Below, one piece after another: positions 1 to 9,045 of a DNA stretch of 64,000 nucleotides. The DNA is from Thioclava sp. GXIMD2076 (GTDB lineage Bacteria > Pseudomonadota > Alphaproteobacteria > Rhodobacterales > Rhodobacteraceae): NCBI RefSeq assembly GCF_037949795.1, contig NZ_CP149934.1, forward strand, positions 186,001-250,000, written 5' to 3'. The translations under genes were made by a program, and so were the position numbers. Within the stretch, counting starts at the first letter, position 1; every line of letters begins with the position of its first letter. Below the pieces are notes generated by a model. That model was given only the letters and a program-made list of their open reading frames with translations, searched no databases and was not told where the DNA came from.

Positions 1-425
1 CCCAGCAGAAGCGTGTCGCAATTGCGCCCCTTCGTCATTTGCCGCGCTATGTCGAAGGAGTTGGTTATGACCCTATAATCGCCTTTTCTGGCAAGGGTTT
101 GAGCGAATGCGGTGGTCGTGCTGCCGGCGTCGATGAAACAGGTGGACCCTTGCGGGATCAAAGACGCCGCCAGCTCGCCGATGGCCTGTTTCTGGTCGGT
201 GAATTGCGAGACGCGCGATTCGAAGGCGGGCTCGGGTTCGACCTGTTCCTGGGTGACGGCCCCGCCATGGACCCGTTTCAGAACACCGCTGCGTTCCATT
301 TCCAGAAGGTCGCGCCGCACCGTCTCGCGCGAGACATCGAAGCGGTCCGCCAGAAGATTGGTGGCAACCTTACCCTCCTGCTCAAGCAGTTGCAGGATTT
401 TCGAGTGTCTTTCATGGGACCACAT
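1..425 (-). CDS. DeoR-family transcriptional regulator, 3' part cut by window edge
   Basis: Reading leftwards from the ATG at 425, 141 codons are open to the window edge. The first ~60 residues form a DeoR-type winged helix: S-K-I-L-Q-L-L-E-Q-E-G-K, then the recognition helix F-D-V-S-R-E-T-V-R-R-D-L, then a G-V-L-K-R-V-H-G-G-A wing. After that begins the phosphosugar-sensing isomerase-like domain (F-I-D-A-G-S-T-T near residue 100). An AGGAG lies at 433-437, 7 bases before the ATG, which supports this start. DeoR proteins usually repress sugar or polyol catabolic operons and respond to a phosphorylated intermediate. The target cannot be told here; it may lie to the left or be the divergent gene at 681. 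Confidence 0.9.
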   Translation of the reverse strand, partial: MWSHERHSKILQLLEQEGKVATNLLADRFDVSRETVRRDLLEMERSGVLKRVHGGAVTQEQVEPEPAFESRVSQFTDQKQAIGELAASLIPQGSTCFIDAGSTTTAFAQTLARKGDYRVITNSFDIARQMTKGRNCDTLLL

Positions 426-680
426 TTGGCATCTCCTTACTTAACCGACTCATAAGGGCGTTTGCCGCAGGAAGTCCACAAATTGCAGGTGGCAGGAGCG
501 TCTTCTGGCGACATTCTCACCTAAATTGCGTCACCGCAGCCCATAAAACAGTGTCTGGCACAGTATAAACTGCCTGTAATTTTAGCAGATGAGGAAAATC
601 GCCATTTTTTCCAAGTCTGTTCTTGCGATTCCACAAATAATCCTAAAAACTCCACATGAACGCAACGAAAGACACTTACC

Positions 681-1466
681 ATGACCTCCTCGCCCGAACT
701 CTCCTTTGCCGCCTCTGTCGCAGATGCCGTGCGCGAGCAGGCGCTGCATTACTTCCGTAGTGACCTCAAGGTCGATGACAAGGCCGACAGCTCGCCCGTG
801 ACCGTCGCCGATCGCGAGATCGAGGCCTTCATGCGCCAAGAGATCGCCAAGCGCTTCCCCGAAGACGGTATCTTCGGTGAAGAACAGGCGGCAACGCAGC
901 TCGATGCCCGCGATATCTGGGTTGTCGATCCGATCGACGGCACCAAATCCTTCGTCTCCGGTCACCCGCTCTTCGGCAACCTGATTGCCCGCCTGCGCGA
1001 CGGCGCGCCCTATCTGGGCCAGATCGACATGCCGGCCCTCGGTGATCGCTGGCAGGGGCAGAAAGGTCAGCCCAGCACGTTCAACGGCCAGGTCTGTAAG
1101 ACCAGCGGCTGCACCGATTTGGCCGAGGCGCGTGCCTACACGACCGATCCCGAGCTGTTCTTCGGCGAGACCCGTCCGGTCTACGAGGCGCTGCGCGAGG
1201 CGGTCCATCTCCTACGCTTCGGTGGTGATTGCTACAACTACGGCCTGCTTGCCTCGGGCTATTGCGATATGGTTCTCGAGATTGGCCTGCAGCCCTATGA
1301 TTATCTGCCCACGGTGCAGATCATCGAGGGCGCGGGCGGTGTGATCACCGATTGGAGCGGCGCGCCGCTGGGCCTTACCTCCAAGGGCGATGTGCTGGCT
1401 TCGGCCACGCCCGAGCTGCACGCGGCCATGCTCGCGCGCATCGCGGCTTGTCGCCAGCCCGCCTAA
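681..1466 (+). CDS. Inositol-monophosphatase-family phosphatase, HisN-like
   Basis: A 261-aa protein of the IMPase/FIG superfamily, Mg-dependent phosphomonoesterases. The metal-site motifs are visible: G-E-E-Q at residues 66-69 and W-V-V-D-P-I-D-G-T-K-S-F at 80-91. The C-terminal Asp motif reads L-Q-P-Y-D-Y-L-P rather than the common W-D-x-A-A. Length and the G-G-D-C-Y-N-Y-G-L-L segment resemble HisN-type histidinol-phosphate phosphatases. The surroundings (amidase, kinase-like genes) offer no histidine link, so the substrate is open. It starts 255 bp from the divergent DeoR gene and is followed by a strong hairpin. Confidence 0.85.
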   Translation: MTSSPELSFAASVADAVREQALHYFRSDLKVDDKADSSPVTVADREIEAFMRQEIAKRFPEDGIFGEEQAATQLDARDIWVVDPIDGTKSFVSGHPLFGNLIARLRDGAPYLGQIDMPALGDRWQGQKGQPSTFNGQVCKTSGCTDLAEARAYTTDPELFFGETRPVYEALREAVHLLRFGGDCYNYGLLASGYCDMVLEIGLQPYDYLPTVQIIEGAGGVITDWSGAPLGLTSKGDVLASATPELHAAMLARIAACRQPA

Positions 1467-1477
1467 GGGCGTCCTAT

Positions 1478-1506
1478 GGGGCCTGCCCGTCCCCGTGGCA
1501 GGCCCC
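1478..1506 (+). terminator. Hairpin after the IMPase-like gene
   Basis: Perfect 10-bp stem, GGGGCCTGCC (1478-1487) and GGCAGGCCCC (1497-1506), with a 9-nt loop. It begins 11 bases after the stop codon. No T run follows, so it may be a weak terminator or an mRNA-stabilising hairpin between this gene and the amidase. Confidence 0.55.
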
Positions 1507-1588
1507 GCCAAATTCCACCGGCCCCCAGTGGGCCGTTTGCCGACCGCCACAGAGGCCGGTCCGGAGCGTATAAGAAAGGCCAATCTCT

Positions 1589-2962
1589 ATGTGGGATTTC
1601 TCCGCCACCAAACTTATCGAGCAGTATAAAAGCGGCGTGCTTTCGCCCGTGGAGGTCATGACGGCGCTTCTGACGCGCATTGATGAGGTCAATCCGAAGA
1701 TCAACGCGCTCTATGAGGTCGATGCGGCAGGCGCGATGGCACAGGCCGAAGCATCGGGCGCGCGTTGGAAAGCGGGCGCACCGATGGGACCGCTCGACGG
1801 CGTGCCCTGCGTGATCAAAGACAGTTTTGCCGTGAAAGGTATGGTCATGCTGCGCGGGTTGAAGGCGCGCCGCGATGTGGCTCCCGACACCAAGGACTGC
1901 CCGCCCGTGGCCCGCTTGCGCGAAGCCGGTGCGATCATCTTCGCCAAGGGCACGATGCCCGATATGGGCTTCCTCGGTGCGGGTGTGAATTCTGCAAATG
2001 GGGTGACCCGTAACCCATGGGATCTGTCGCTCAATACCGGCGGGTCCTCGGCGGGTCCGGCCGCAGCCGTGGCCGCAGGGCTTGCCCCGATTTCAGTAGG
2101 TTCGGATGTCGGCGGTTCGGTCCGTCTTCCCGCGACCCATTGCGGCCTGTTTGCGCTCAAACCCACGGCTGGTGCGATCCCGCATCTGCCCTATAGCCGT
2201 GACCGTGCCGCGGGTCCGATCACCCGCGATGTCAGTGACGCGATCCTGATGATGTCGGTTCTGGCTCTACCCGATGCCGAAGCCTACGAGCCGGGTATGG
2301 ACATTCCCGCGACGCTGACGCCTGCCGATCTCAAGGGCAAGCGTATCGGCCTTATGCTCTCTCTCGGCGATAGCGATGCCCCCGCACCGGAGGTGGAGGC
2401 GCTGATCCGCAAGGCGGCGGAGGTCTTCAAAGGGCTGGGCGCCGATGTGACGGAGATGGACAACCCCGTGCCTTTCCCGTTCCTCGAGGCATTGACGAGC
2501 TATTTCGCGGTCAAGGCGGCGTCCGAGCGCGCTGGCCTGCCCGAAGACCGTCGCGGCGATATGCTGCCGATCCTGACGCGCTGCTGCGACAAGGGGGATG
2601 CGATGAGCGCGCGGGACTTCGCCAAGGCGCTGTCGACAGTGGAAAAGGCCGCGCTCGCGGTCAATCGGGCAACCGATGCCTATGATCTGGTGCTGGCACC
2701 CACAATGCCTGTCGCCAATTATCCCGCCGAATTTACATCGGCCGATCCCGAGTTTCCGCATCGGGGCGTTGGCTTCACCGCGCTTTTCAACCAGACGGGC
2801 CAGCCTGCGGCGACGGTCGCCTGCGGCTTTGCCGGCACCTCGCCCGTCGGGCTTCAGGTGATCGGGGCGAAAGGCGAGGATGCGGCGATCCTGAGCGCCT
2901 GCCTCGCCTATGAGGCAGCCCGCGGTCCGCTCAAGCCGTTTCCGCAAACCGTCGGGGAGTGA
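1589..2962 (+). CDS. Amidase (amidase signature family)
   Basis: A 457-aa amidase-signature hydrolase with a complete Ser-cisSer-Lys triad: Lys77 in V-I-K-D-S-F, cis-Ser153 in G-G-S-S-A-G, and nucleophile Ser177 in G-S-D-V-G-G-S-V-R. The length is normal for the family. Members cleave amides of many kinds (aryl/acyl amides, carbamates, Glu-tRNA via GatA). No GatB/GatC neighbours are seen, so a catabolic amidase is more likely than GatA. An AAAGG lies 9 bases before the ATG. The downstream kinase-like gene starts 6 bp after the stop, indicating cotranscription. Confidence 0.9.
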   Translation: MWDFSATKLIEQYKSGVLSPVEVMTALLTRIDEVNPKINALYEVDAAGAMAQAEASGARWKAGAPMGPLDGVPCVIKDSFAVKGMVMLRGLKARRDVAPDTKDCPPVARLREAGAIIFAKGTMPDMGFLGAGVNSANGVTRNPWDLSLNTGGSSAGPAAAVAAGLAPISVGSDVGGSVRLPATHCGLFALKPTAGAIPHLPYSRDRAAGPITRDVSDAILMMSVLALPDAEAYEPGMDIPATLTPADLKGKRIGLMLSLGDSDAPAPEVEALIRKAAEVFKGLGADVTEMDNPVPFPFLEALTSYFAVKAASERAGLPEDRRGDMLPILTRCCDKGDAMSARDFAKALSTVEKAALAVNRATDAYDLVLAPTMPVANYPAEFTSADPEFPHRGVGFTALFNQTGQPAATVACGFAGTSPVGLQVIGAKGEDAAILSACLAYEAARGPLKPFPQTVGE

Positions 2963-2968
2963 TCGTGC

Positions 2969-3949
2969 ATGACGCAAGCCAGTCTTACGCAAAACGGCGC
3001 CCCCCTGCCTCCCTTGTCAGACAGGGAAACCGCGGGGCTTGCGGCACTGCGTGCCGAACCTGCGGGTGACAGCCTGCCAGCCATTGCCAATCCGATGCAT
3101 CAGGGGCTCGACGGGCTGACCCGTCCTGCCATCATCGGGGGGCAGGCTGCACTAGTGAAGAGCTTCTATCAGGGGATCTTCCTGCCGCACGGGTTTGCAG
3201 GCGCGGTGGAGGCCACTCGGGCCGCGGCGGCCCTCGGGGTGACGCCGGACCTTCTGGGCGCGGATGACGTCTCGCAGACGATGGGCTTTGTCCGCTTGGG
3301 CGAAGACTGGCGCCCAGCGGGTCTGATCGATATGCTCGATCCCGAAATCTTCTCGGCAGTGCTGGCCGCCAAGAAACGGTTCCATGAGGGGGCGACGCTG
3401 TCCGGTGCGATCCGGCTGCGCGAGGAGTTCGCGCGGCTTCTTGAGGAGATCCGCCGTCATCCGGTTCTTGTCCCGCCGGTGACCATCCGTATGGGATGGG
3501 ACCAGATTACCGATTGGGTCGAGCGGATCATTGAAGCCTGCGAAACGCCCATGCAGCCGGGCGCCTGCCATGGGGAGAACGCGCTTTCGAATATCATGAT
3601 CGGGCCGGAGAAATCGGTGCAGTTGATCGATTTCGACCGGGCGACAATGGGCGATATCTGGCGCGATCTTGGGGCGATGGCGCAGGAGATCTGCGCCGAT
3701 GACGAGGACCGCGAGGCCTTTATCGCGGCCTATACCGGCGCGCCTGACACCGCCCCGCAGATGGCGCGGCTGAAGCTTTACGGCATGCTCGATGATGCGC
3801 TTTGGGCCATGCAGCTGATGCTGGGCGAGGTTTTCCCCGAACGTCAGGGCCCCGAGCTTTACAAATATGCCGCCAACCGGCTGGTCCGGCTGCGCACCCA
3901 GATCTCTGCCAATGACATGGCCCGATTGCTGCGGGAGGCCCAAGCATGA
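2969..3949 (+). CDS. Phosphotransferase, choline kinase/APH-like fold
   Basis: 326-aa member of the aminoglycoside phosphotransferase/choline kinase superfamily. The Brenner motif is seen as H201-G-E-N-A-L-S-N208 and the metal-binding motif as L-I-D-F-D near 219-223. At the position that normally carries the catalytic Asp (H-x-D-x-x-x-x-N) this protein has Glu203. The first ~60 residues lack a clear glycine-rich loop. The gene overlaps the next one, also a phosphotransferase, by 4 bp (ATGA), so the two are probably translated together and may form a heteromer. The substrate is unknown; an amino alcohol released by the upstream amidase is one possibility, purely inferred. Confidence 0.8.
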   Translation: MTQASLTQNGAPLPPLSDRETAGLAALRAEPAGDSLPAIANPMHQGLDGLTRPAIIGGQAALVKSFYQGIFLPHGFAGAVEATRAAAALGVTPDLLGADDVSQTMGFVRLGEDWRPAGLIDMLDPEIFSAVLAAKKRFHEGATLSGAIRLREEFARLLEEIRRHPVLVPPVTIRMGWDQITDWVERIIEACETPMQPGACHGENALSNIMIGPEKSVQLIDFDRATMGDIWRDLGAMAQEICADDEDREAFIAAYTGAPDTAPQMARLKLYGMLDDALWAMQLMLGEVFPERQGPELYKYAANRLVRLRTQISANDMARLLREAQA

Positions 3950-4863
3950 TCGACATCACTCAGGCGCTTGCCAAGGTTCCCCATTTCGAGGGCCGTGATC
4001 TCACGCCCTTCCGCATCAATGGCGGCATCACCAATATCAACTGGCGCGTGCGCGATGACACCTCGGGCGAGATGTTCTTCGTCAAGCAGCACGGTCCGGG
4101 CACGAGTGCCTATATCGACCGTCATACCGCGCTGAGTGCGGCCAAGATCGCCGCCGCCAAAGGGGTAGGGCCGCAGGTCATCTATCATGATGATGACGAG
4201 GGGCTGGAGGTCCACGAGTTCCTTCAGGGCTTCCGCAGCTGCTCGGTGCTCGATGCGCAGGATGCCGAGATCCGCGCCAAGATCATGACGGCCTATAAGG
4301 ACATCCATGACGATCTGATGCTCGAGAAGGCCAATACCGGCCTCGAGCAGTTCGAGAGTTTTGCCCGCACCGTGACCCGCGAGAGCACGAATGACTCGCC
4401 CCTCCTGCCACGCGATCTGGAGCAGATGCTCTGGCAGGCGCGGCGTGCGGGCGCGGCGATCAAGGCGTCAGGGATCGATCTCGTGGGTTGCCTCAACGAT
4501 GCCTATATCTCGAACTACATGCGCAACGAGGCTGGCGAGATCCGCCTGATCGATCTGGAATATGCCGCCGCCAACGACCCTTACTGGGATGTGGCGATGT
4601 TCAGCTTCGAGATCTTCTTCGATGATCTGCACGGGATTTCCTCCATTCTCGAGATGTATGAGGGGAAGGTCCGTCCCGAGGCTCTGGCACGCACCTATCT
4701 CTATATCGGGATCGCTATCACCCGCTGGGGGCTGTGGGCCGTGCATCAGAGCCTGAACTCCCCCATCGCCTTCGATTTCGCCAAATACTCGCGCACGCTT
4801 CTGATGCGCGCACGGCGGCAGATGCTGTCACCCGATTGGGAATGGGCACTGGCGCATGTGTGA
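3946..4863 (+). CDS. Second phosphotransferase, choline kinase-like
   Basis: 305 aa. A nucleotide-loop-like segment G-G-I-T-N-I-N-W is at residues 26-33, V-K-Q in the small lobe near 46-48, the catalytic-loop region C-L-N-D-A-Y-I-S-N at 182-190, and L-I-D-L-E-Y-A near 201-207. The catalytic Asp185 and Asn190 are kept, but the His that starts the H-N-D motif is Leu183. The D-P-Y-W-D-V-A-M segment after the metal site is typical of choline/ethanolamine-kinase-like proteins. Its start overlaps the stop of the preceding phosphotransferase. Together with the amidase this looks like a small operon acting on an amide- or amino-alcohol-containing compound (inferred). Confidence 0.82.
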   Translation: MIDITQALAKVPHFEGRDLTPFRINGGITNINWRVRDDTSGEMFFVKQHGPGTSAYIDRHTALSAAKIAAAKGVGPQVIYHDDDEGLEVHEFLQGFRSCSVLDAQDAEIRAKIMTAYKDIHDDLMLEKANTGLEQFESFARTVTRESTNDSPLLPRDLEQMLWQARRAGAAIKASGIDLVGCLNDAYISNYMRNEAGEIRLIDLEYAAANDPYWDVAMFSFEIFFDDLHGISSILEMYEGKVRPEALARTYLYIGIAITRWGLWAVHQSLNSPIAFDFAKYSRTLLMRARRQMLSPDWEWALAHV

Positions 4864-4885
4864 GCACCTGCGCTAGAGAGAGCGG

Positions 4886-5359
4886 ATGATGATTGTGACC
4901 ACCCTGTTGATCGGCCTTGTTGCCACAGCCCTTGCGGATCTGTGGCAATACGGATTCCTGCGCTATTTCGATGGCTCCCGTCCGCATTGGGGCAAGGTGG
5001 GCCGCTGGGTCGTGGGCATCGCCCGCGAGGGCCGCGTGATCGATGCGGCTATCGGCAAACGTCCGGCGGTGCGGCACGAGAACGCGCTTGGCTGGGCTTT
5101 CCACTATGTGATCGGCATCGCCTATGCGGTGATTTATCTGGCCATTCTGGCGCTGGCTGGTCTGCCCAATTCGGCGCTTGCGGGGGCGATTTACGGTATC
5201 CTTACACTGGCGGCACCGCTTCTGTTCATGAAGCCCGCAATGGGTGGAGGGATCTGCGGGCGCAATGCGCCCGACCCTTGGGCGAGTTTCGCAAAGACCC
5301 TCTCGGCGCATCTGTCCTTCGGCCTGTGCCTATGGATTGCCACTGCCGTGCTGGGCTGA
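4886..5359 (+). CDS. DUF2938 family membrane protein
   Basis: 157 aa with four hydrophobic segments (near 3-20, 70-92, 95-115 and 138-156). It matches the DUF2938 pattern, including an N-terminal D-L-W-Q segment, H-W-x-K-V-G-R-W, and M-K-P-A-M-G-G-G-I. Function is unknown. It lies 22 bp after the second phosphotransferase on the same strand and may be last in that operon. It converges with the MBL gene, leaving 12 bp between stops. Two adjacent ATGs at 4886 and 4889 are both possible starts. Confidence 0.75.
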   Translation: MMIVTTLLIGLVATALADLWQYGFLRYFDGSRPHWGKVGRWVVGIAREGRVIDAAIGKRPAVRHENALGWAFHYVIGIAYAVIYLAILALAGLPNSALAGAIYGILTLAAPLLFMKPAMGGGICGRNAPDPWASFAKTLSAHLSFGLCLWIATAVLG

Positions 5360-5371
5360 GCTTTGCCGCGT

Positions 5372-6349
5372 TCAAGGCCTGATGAATACATCTGCAGGCG
5401 CGAAGGCACGGAACCGCTCCTGCGCTATGCCCGCGGCATCCATATGCTGCGCCAATAGGGTGACGGGCTCCTCACGGGGCTCGTCGGTGAGCTGGAAAGT
5501 CCCCCAGTGGATGCCCAGACCATGGGCCGAGCCCACATCCTGAAAGATCCGCACAGCCTCTTCGGGGCCCACATGCTGTTCCGCCATGAACCAGCGCGGC
5601 GCATAGGCTCCGATCGGGATCAGCGCGATGTCGGGGGCGCCGTGATCGGTATGGATCTGGCGGAAGATTGCCCCGTCGCCATAGCCCGTATCTCCGGCAA
5701 ACCAGATCCGGCCCGCTGCCGTCTCGATCCAGAACCCGCACCAGAGCGCCATACGCCGGTCGCCCAGACCACGGGCCGACCAGTGATGGGCGGGGGTCAG
5801 GATGATGCGGCATTCCGGCGTTGCCTCGATCCGGTTATGCCAGTCGCCACTGCGCAGGCGTGCGCGCGGCACCACAGGCGCAAGTGTTGCATCGGTCCCC
5901 AGAGGCAGGATGAAAAGAGGTTGATGGACCGCCTCGATACGGCGCAGCGTGGCAATATCGAGATGGTCGTAATGGTTATGGCTGATCAGGACGATGTCGA
6001 TCTCCGGCAGATCCTCGAAACGGATGCCGGGCTGGATGACGCGTTTGGGGCCGGCAAAGCGCACCGGGCTCGCACGATGCGACCAGACCGGATCGGTGAG
6101 GATATTGAGGCCTGCGATCTGGATCAGGGTCGAGGAGTGGCCGACCATGGTGATCCGCGCCTGATTGCTGCGCGCGGGAGGCTGCACCGGGGTGACGGGC
6201 ACATGAGCTGGCCATTGTGCGCGCTGGCCGTTGCGCTTCCATCGAAGGATCTCGCGCAGGCTCCGGTCGGTGCGCAGGCCCGCGGAGTGGAAGCGCAGCC
6301 CGTCGAAATGGGCGGAGGTCGGGCCATTGTAATACCGGTTGCGGGGCAT
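5372..6349 (-). CDS. MBL-fold metal-dependent hydrolase, NAPE-PLD/UlaG-like
   Basis: 325 aa from the ATG at 6349, chosen because AAGGA lies upstream and the preceding in-frame residues look unrelated. The metallo-beta-lactamase signature S-H-N-H-Y-D-H is at residues 123-129. W-F-A-G-D-T-G-Y-G supplies the bridging Asp, and the C-terminal region has I-H-W-G-T. The N-terminal Y-N-G-P-x-x-A-H-F-D pattern and G-H-S-S-T-L-I-Q-I match the NAPE-PLD-like/lipid phosphodiesterase branch. The natural substrate is unknown. The MFS transporter gene is 97 bp upstream on the same strand, so the two may be cotranscribed. Confidence 0.88.
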   Translation of the reverse strand: MPRNRYYNGPTSAHFDGLRFHSAGLRTDRSLREILRWKRNGQRAQWPAHVPVTPVQPPARSNQARITMVGHSSTLIQIAGLNILTDPVWSHRASPVRFAGPKRVIQPGIRFEDLPEIDIVLISHNHYDHLDIATLRRIEAVHQPLFILPLGTDATLAPVVPRARLRSGDWHNRIEATPECRIILTPAHHWSARGLGDRRMALWCGFWIETAAGRIWFAGDTGYGDGAIFRQIHTDHGAPDIALIPIGAYAPRWFMAEQHVGPEEAVRIFQDVGSAHGLGIHWGTFQLTDEPREEPVTLLAQHMDAAGIAQERFRAFAPADVFIRP

Positions 6350-6446
6350 GGACGGTCCTTCCACTCGAACATCTCGGATCAAGCCGATGCTCGGTGCCCG
6401 CGCGCCAAAACGCAAGGGCGCGGGTGGGGATTTCCCTCAGATCGGC

Positions 6447-7703
6447 TCAATTACGGGTGAGCGTAGCGTTAACGGGGCCATAGACGCGGCGCAGCACACC
6501 CAGAGCCACAAAGCCCAGAGCCCCTGCCAGCAGCGCCCCACCCGCGATATGCAGCGACAGGTTGAACCCCGATTGCAGATCGCTGACATGGTGCAGCACC
6601 AGCTGCACCGTTGCGGGGCCGAGGATCTGCCCGATCGCATAGGCCGCCGTCAACAGTCCGATCAGTTGGGAGACGCGGTTGGGATAGAGGCGCTGTGCCA
6701 CATCCATCGCGAAGAAATTGATTGCCGTGAAGGGCAGGCCCGCCAGAAGCGCGCCCACCGCCAGCCCCGTCGCATCGGGGCGGAATGTGGTCCACATCAC
6801 GCCCGCGCTCTGCATCAGGTAGCACAGGATCAGGATGTTCTGTGGCGGCAGCCTGTCATGCAGGCGTGTAGCCAGGAACGAGCCGAGGGCTGCGGCAAAA
6901 CCGAAGAGCGGCCAGAAGAAATCGACAAGCGCCGATCCGGGCAGTTCGATCCGGGCGATCAGCGGTAGATAGGTGGCGGTGATGATATAGCCAAAGCCTG
7001 CAAGCCCGTAGGCCAACACGAAGAGCGCAAGTCTTGCACGGCTGGCCTGCGGGCGCGGCGCGGTAGCCTGTGCGGCGGGCTGTGCACGGGCCGAGGCGGG
7101 TGTGCACAGGGCCTCGCGCGCGGGCGTGGCGACAGACCATACAAACCCCGCCATCAGACAGCCGATCAGCGCGAAGCTGACCCAGAGGCTCTGCCAGTCG
7201 AGATCGGCTGCGATCATCGCCATACAGATCAGCCCCGAGATCCCGATGCCGAGCCCCACGCCGGTGAACATCGCACTGCCGAGTTTCGCATGCTGCAGAT
7301 GGGCAAGCGACAGGAAGCACCAGCGCGCCGTCTGCACCATGGTTACCGCGCTGATCACCCCTGCCGCAAAGCGCAGGGCGATCCATAATGTGGGGGAGGG
7401 GATGATCATGGCCAGCGATGCCAGCACGGTCGCCAGCAGCCCCAGCCGCAGGATACGCGCGCTGGACTGGCGGGAGGGGATGGCCATACATCCCAAGGCT
7501 CCCACGAGATAGCCCAGATAATTGGCGGAGGCGAGGGTGCTGCCCAGCTTCAGATCAAGCGCGTTCTGCGCGATCATCACCGGCAGGATCGCGGTAAAAG
7601 CAAAGCGCCCGATCCCCATGGCCAGTGCCAGCGACATGGCCGCGGCGCAGACGATCAGGATAGGTGAGGGGAGTGCGGATCTGGGCGGGGAGGGCTGGGT
7701 CAT
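6447..7703 (-). CDS. MFS transporter, YbfB/YjiJ family
   Basis: 418 aa from the ATG at 7703 with a GGAG upstream. About 12 hydrophobic segments flank a central basic, Ala/Pro-rich loop near residue 200. The first helix carries the M-G-I-G-R-F-A-F-T pattern typical of the YbfB/YjiJ group, whose substrates are mostly undefined. Probably an inner-membrane transporter. The preceding 55 open codons upstream of this ATG are low in hydrophobic character and have no ribosome site, so they were excluded. Confidence 0.87.
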   Translation of the reverse strand: MTQPSPPRSALPSPILIVCAAAMSLALAMGIGRFAFTAILPVMIAQNALDLKLGSTLASANYLGYLVGALGCMAIPSRQSSARILRLGLLATVLASLAMIIPSPTLWIALRFAAGVISAVTMVQTARWCFLSLAHLQHAKLGSAMFTGVGLGIGISGLICMAMIAADLDWQSLWVSFALIGCLMAGFVWSVATPAREALCTPASARAQPAAQATAPRPQASRARLALFVLAYGLAGFGYIITATYLPLIARIELPGSALVDFFWPLFGFAAALGSFLATRLHDRLPPQNILILCYLMQSAGVMWTTFRPDATGLAVGALLAGLPFTAINFFAMDVAQRLYPNRVSQLIGLLTAAYAIGQILGPATVQLVLHHVSDLQSGFNLSLHIAGGALLAGALGFVALGVLRRVYGPVNATLTRN

Positions 7704-7916
7704 GGCGGGTGTCTCCGGCGCGAGCGGTGGGGATAAGCGGTCCTGCTGCCCGCCTTCATTGCAATATTTCTCCACACATTTCCACGCATATACAGACCAA
7801 TTCAGGAAAATTAGGTGTAAGTATTCAGATATGCCTCGAAAAAGGGCAAATATCTCGTCTTTTTCCAACTATTATCACACAAGCTGGACATGCGGCGCGC
7901 GCCTGTCGCGAGCTGC

Positions 7917-8852
7917 TCACTCAGGTGGATCACTCCAGAGATGTCCATTCGGGTGGGTCAGGGCCCGCATCATGACCTCGACCACCCTTGCCAGCAGAAC
8001 AGAGGGGGTTTTCGGGCCGCTGCACAGGTAGATCTTGGAGCGGAACCTGTCTCCGATGGCGATCGGGCGGTAGCGCAGCCCGTCGAGGGACAACTGCATC
8101 GAACTGCGCGGGACCAGTGCAATCCCGAGGCCACGATTGACGAAATGCAGGATCGAATGGGTCTGGCTCAACTCGAAGCGGATCCTCGGGCTGATCCCTT
8201 CATTGGCGAAGAGCGCATCCTGTATCTTGCGCAGCGCGCCACCGCGCTCGGAGGAATAGGCGATGAAATCGGTACTATCCAGATCGAACAGCGTGATCTC
8301 GTCACGCGCCAGAAGGCGGTGTCCTGCAGGCAGGGCAAGGACAAAAGGTTCGCTGACGGCGAGCTGCGCATTCAGTTCGCCGCGACGCCCGGGGCTTCGG
8401 GTCAGCCCCAGATCGAGCTGGCCGCTGATCAGTGCCTCGACGATCTCGTAACTCATCATCTCGGCGGGCCGGAACCGCACATCGGGCATCTCGCGGGTGA
8501 GCGCCGCGGCGATGTCGGGCACGAATCCCACCCCCGCCGAAGGCACAAAGCCCATCGTTACCGCGCCCAACTCGCCCCGCTCGGCCTGTCGCGCCGAGAG
8601 CAGCGCGAACTCGGCGCGCTGCAGGATCTCGGTGGCGCTGACCAGAAGATTGGCACCAGCAGGGGTCAGCATCACCTGCCGTTTGCTGCGGTCGAACAGC
8701 GTCACCCCCATCGCATGTTCCAAAAGCCGGATCTGGCGCGACAAAGGCGGCTGGGTCATGTTCAGCCGCTCCGCCGCTCGCCGGAAATTCAGCTCCTCCG
8801 CCACCGCCACGAAGCAGCGCAGCTGGAAGAATTAGAATTTTTCCGAGGCCAT
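7917..8852 (-). pseudogene. LysR-type regulator with an in-frame TAA at codon 7
   Basis: The natural start is the ATG at 8852, with GGAGG six bases before it. It reads M-A-S-E-K-F, then TAA (8832-8834), then F-F-Q-L-R-C-F-V-A-V-A-E-E-L-N-F, which is the usual start of a LysR DNA-binding domain. The rest (recognition helix M-T-Q-P-P-L-S-R-Q-I-R-L-L-E, then the effector domain) is intact to the stop at 7917. A GTG at 8810 could restart translation, losing part of helix 1, but no ribosome site precedes it. The stop could be a real nonsense mutation (for example GAA to TAA) or a sequencing error. It diverges from tctCBA, so it was or is the regulator of that transporter; a LysR-type palindrome lies between them. 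Confidence 0.75.
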
Positions 8853-8870
8853 TGTTCCCTCCATGAATTC

Positions 8871-8887
8871 GATACAAAAAATGTATC
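8871..8887. promoter_or_regulatory. LysR-type operator between lysR and tctC
   Basis: Perfect inverted repeat GATACA-AAAAA-TGTATC. It contains the T-N11-A core typical of LysR-family binding sites. It lies 18 bp upstream of the LysR start and about 160 bp upstream of tctC, the usual place for an autoregulatory recognition site. Binding by this LysR is inferred. Confidence 0.65.
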
Positions 8888-9045
8888 ACGTCGATCCATT
8901 CTTGGAAGGTAAAATCTCCGCGACGCTGGTAGTCTTGCGGGTAGCGCCGTATCGCCCGACGGAGATTACCGTCGCGCGGGCCCATGCCGACAGAGGGAGG
9001 AAACTGTCGGCGAGGGTTGGTCCGGCGCGTTAGAGGAGGAAAAAC

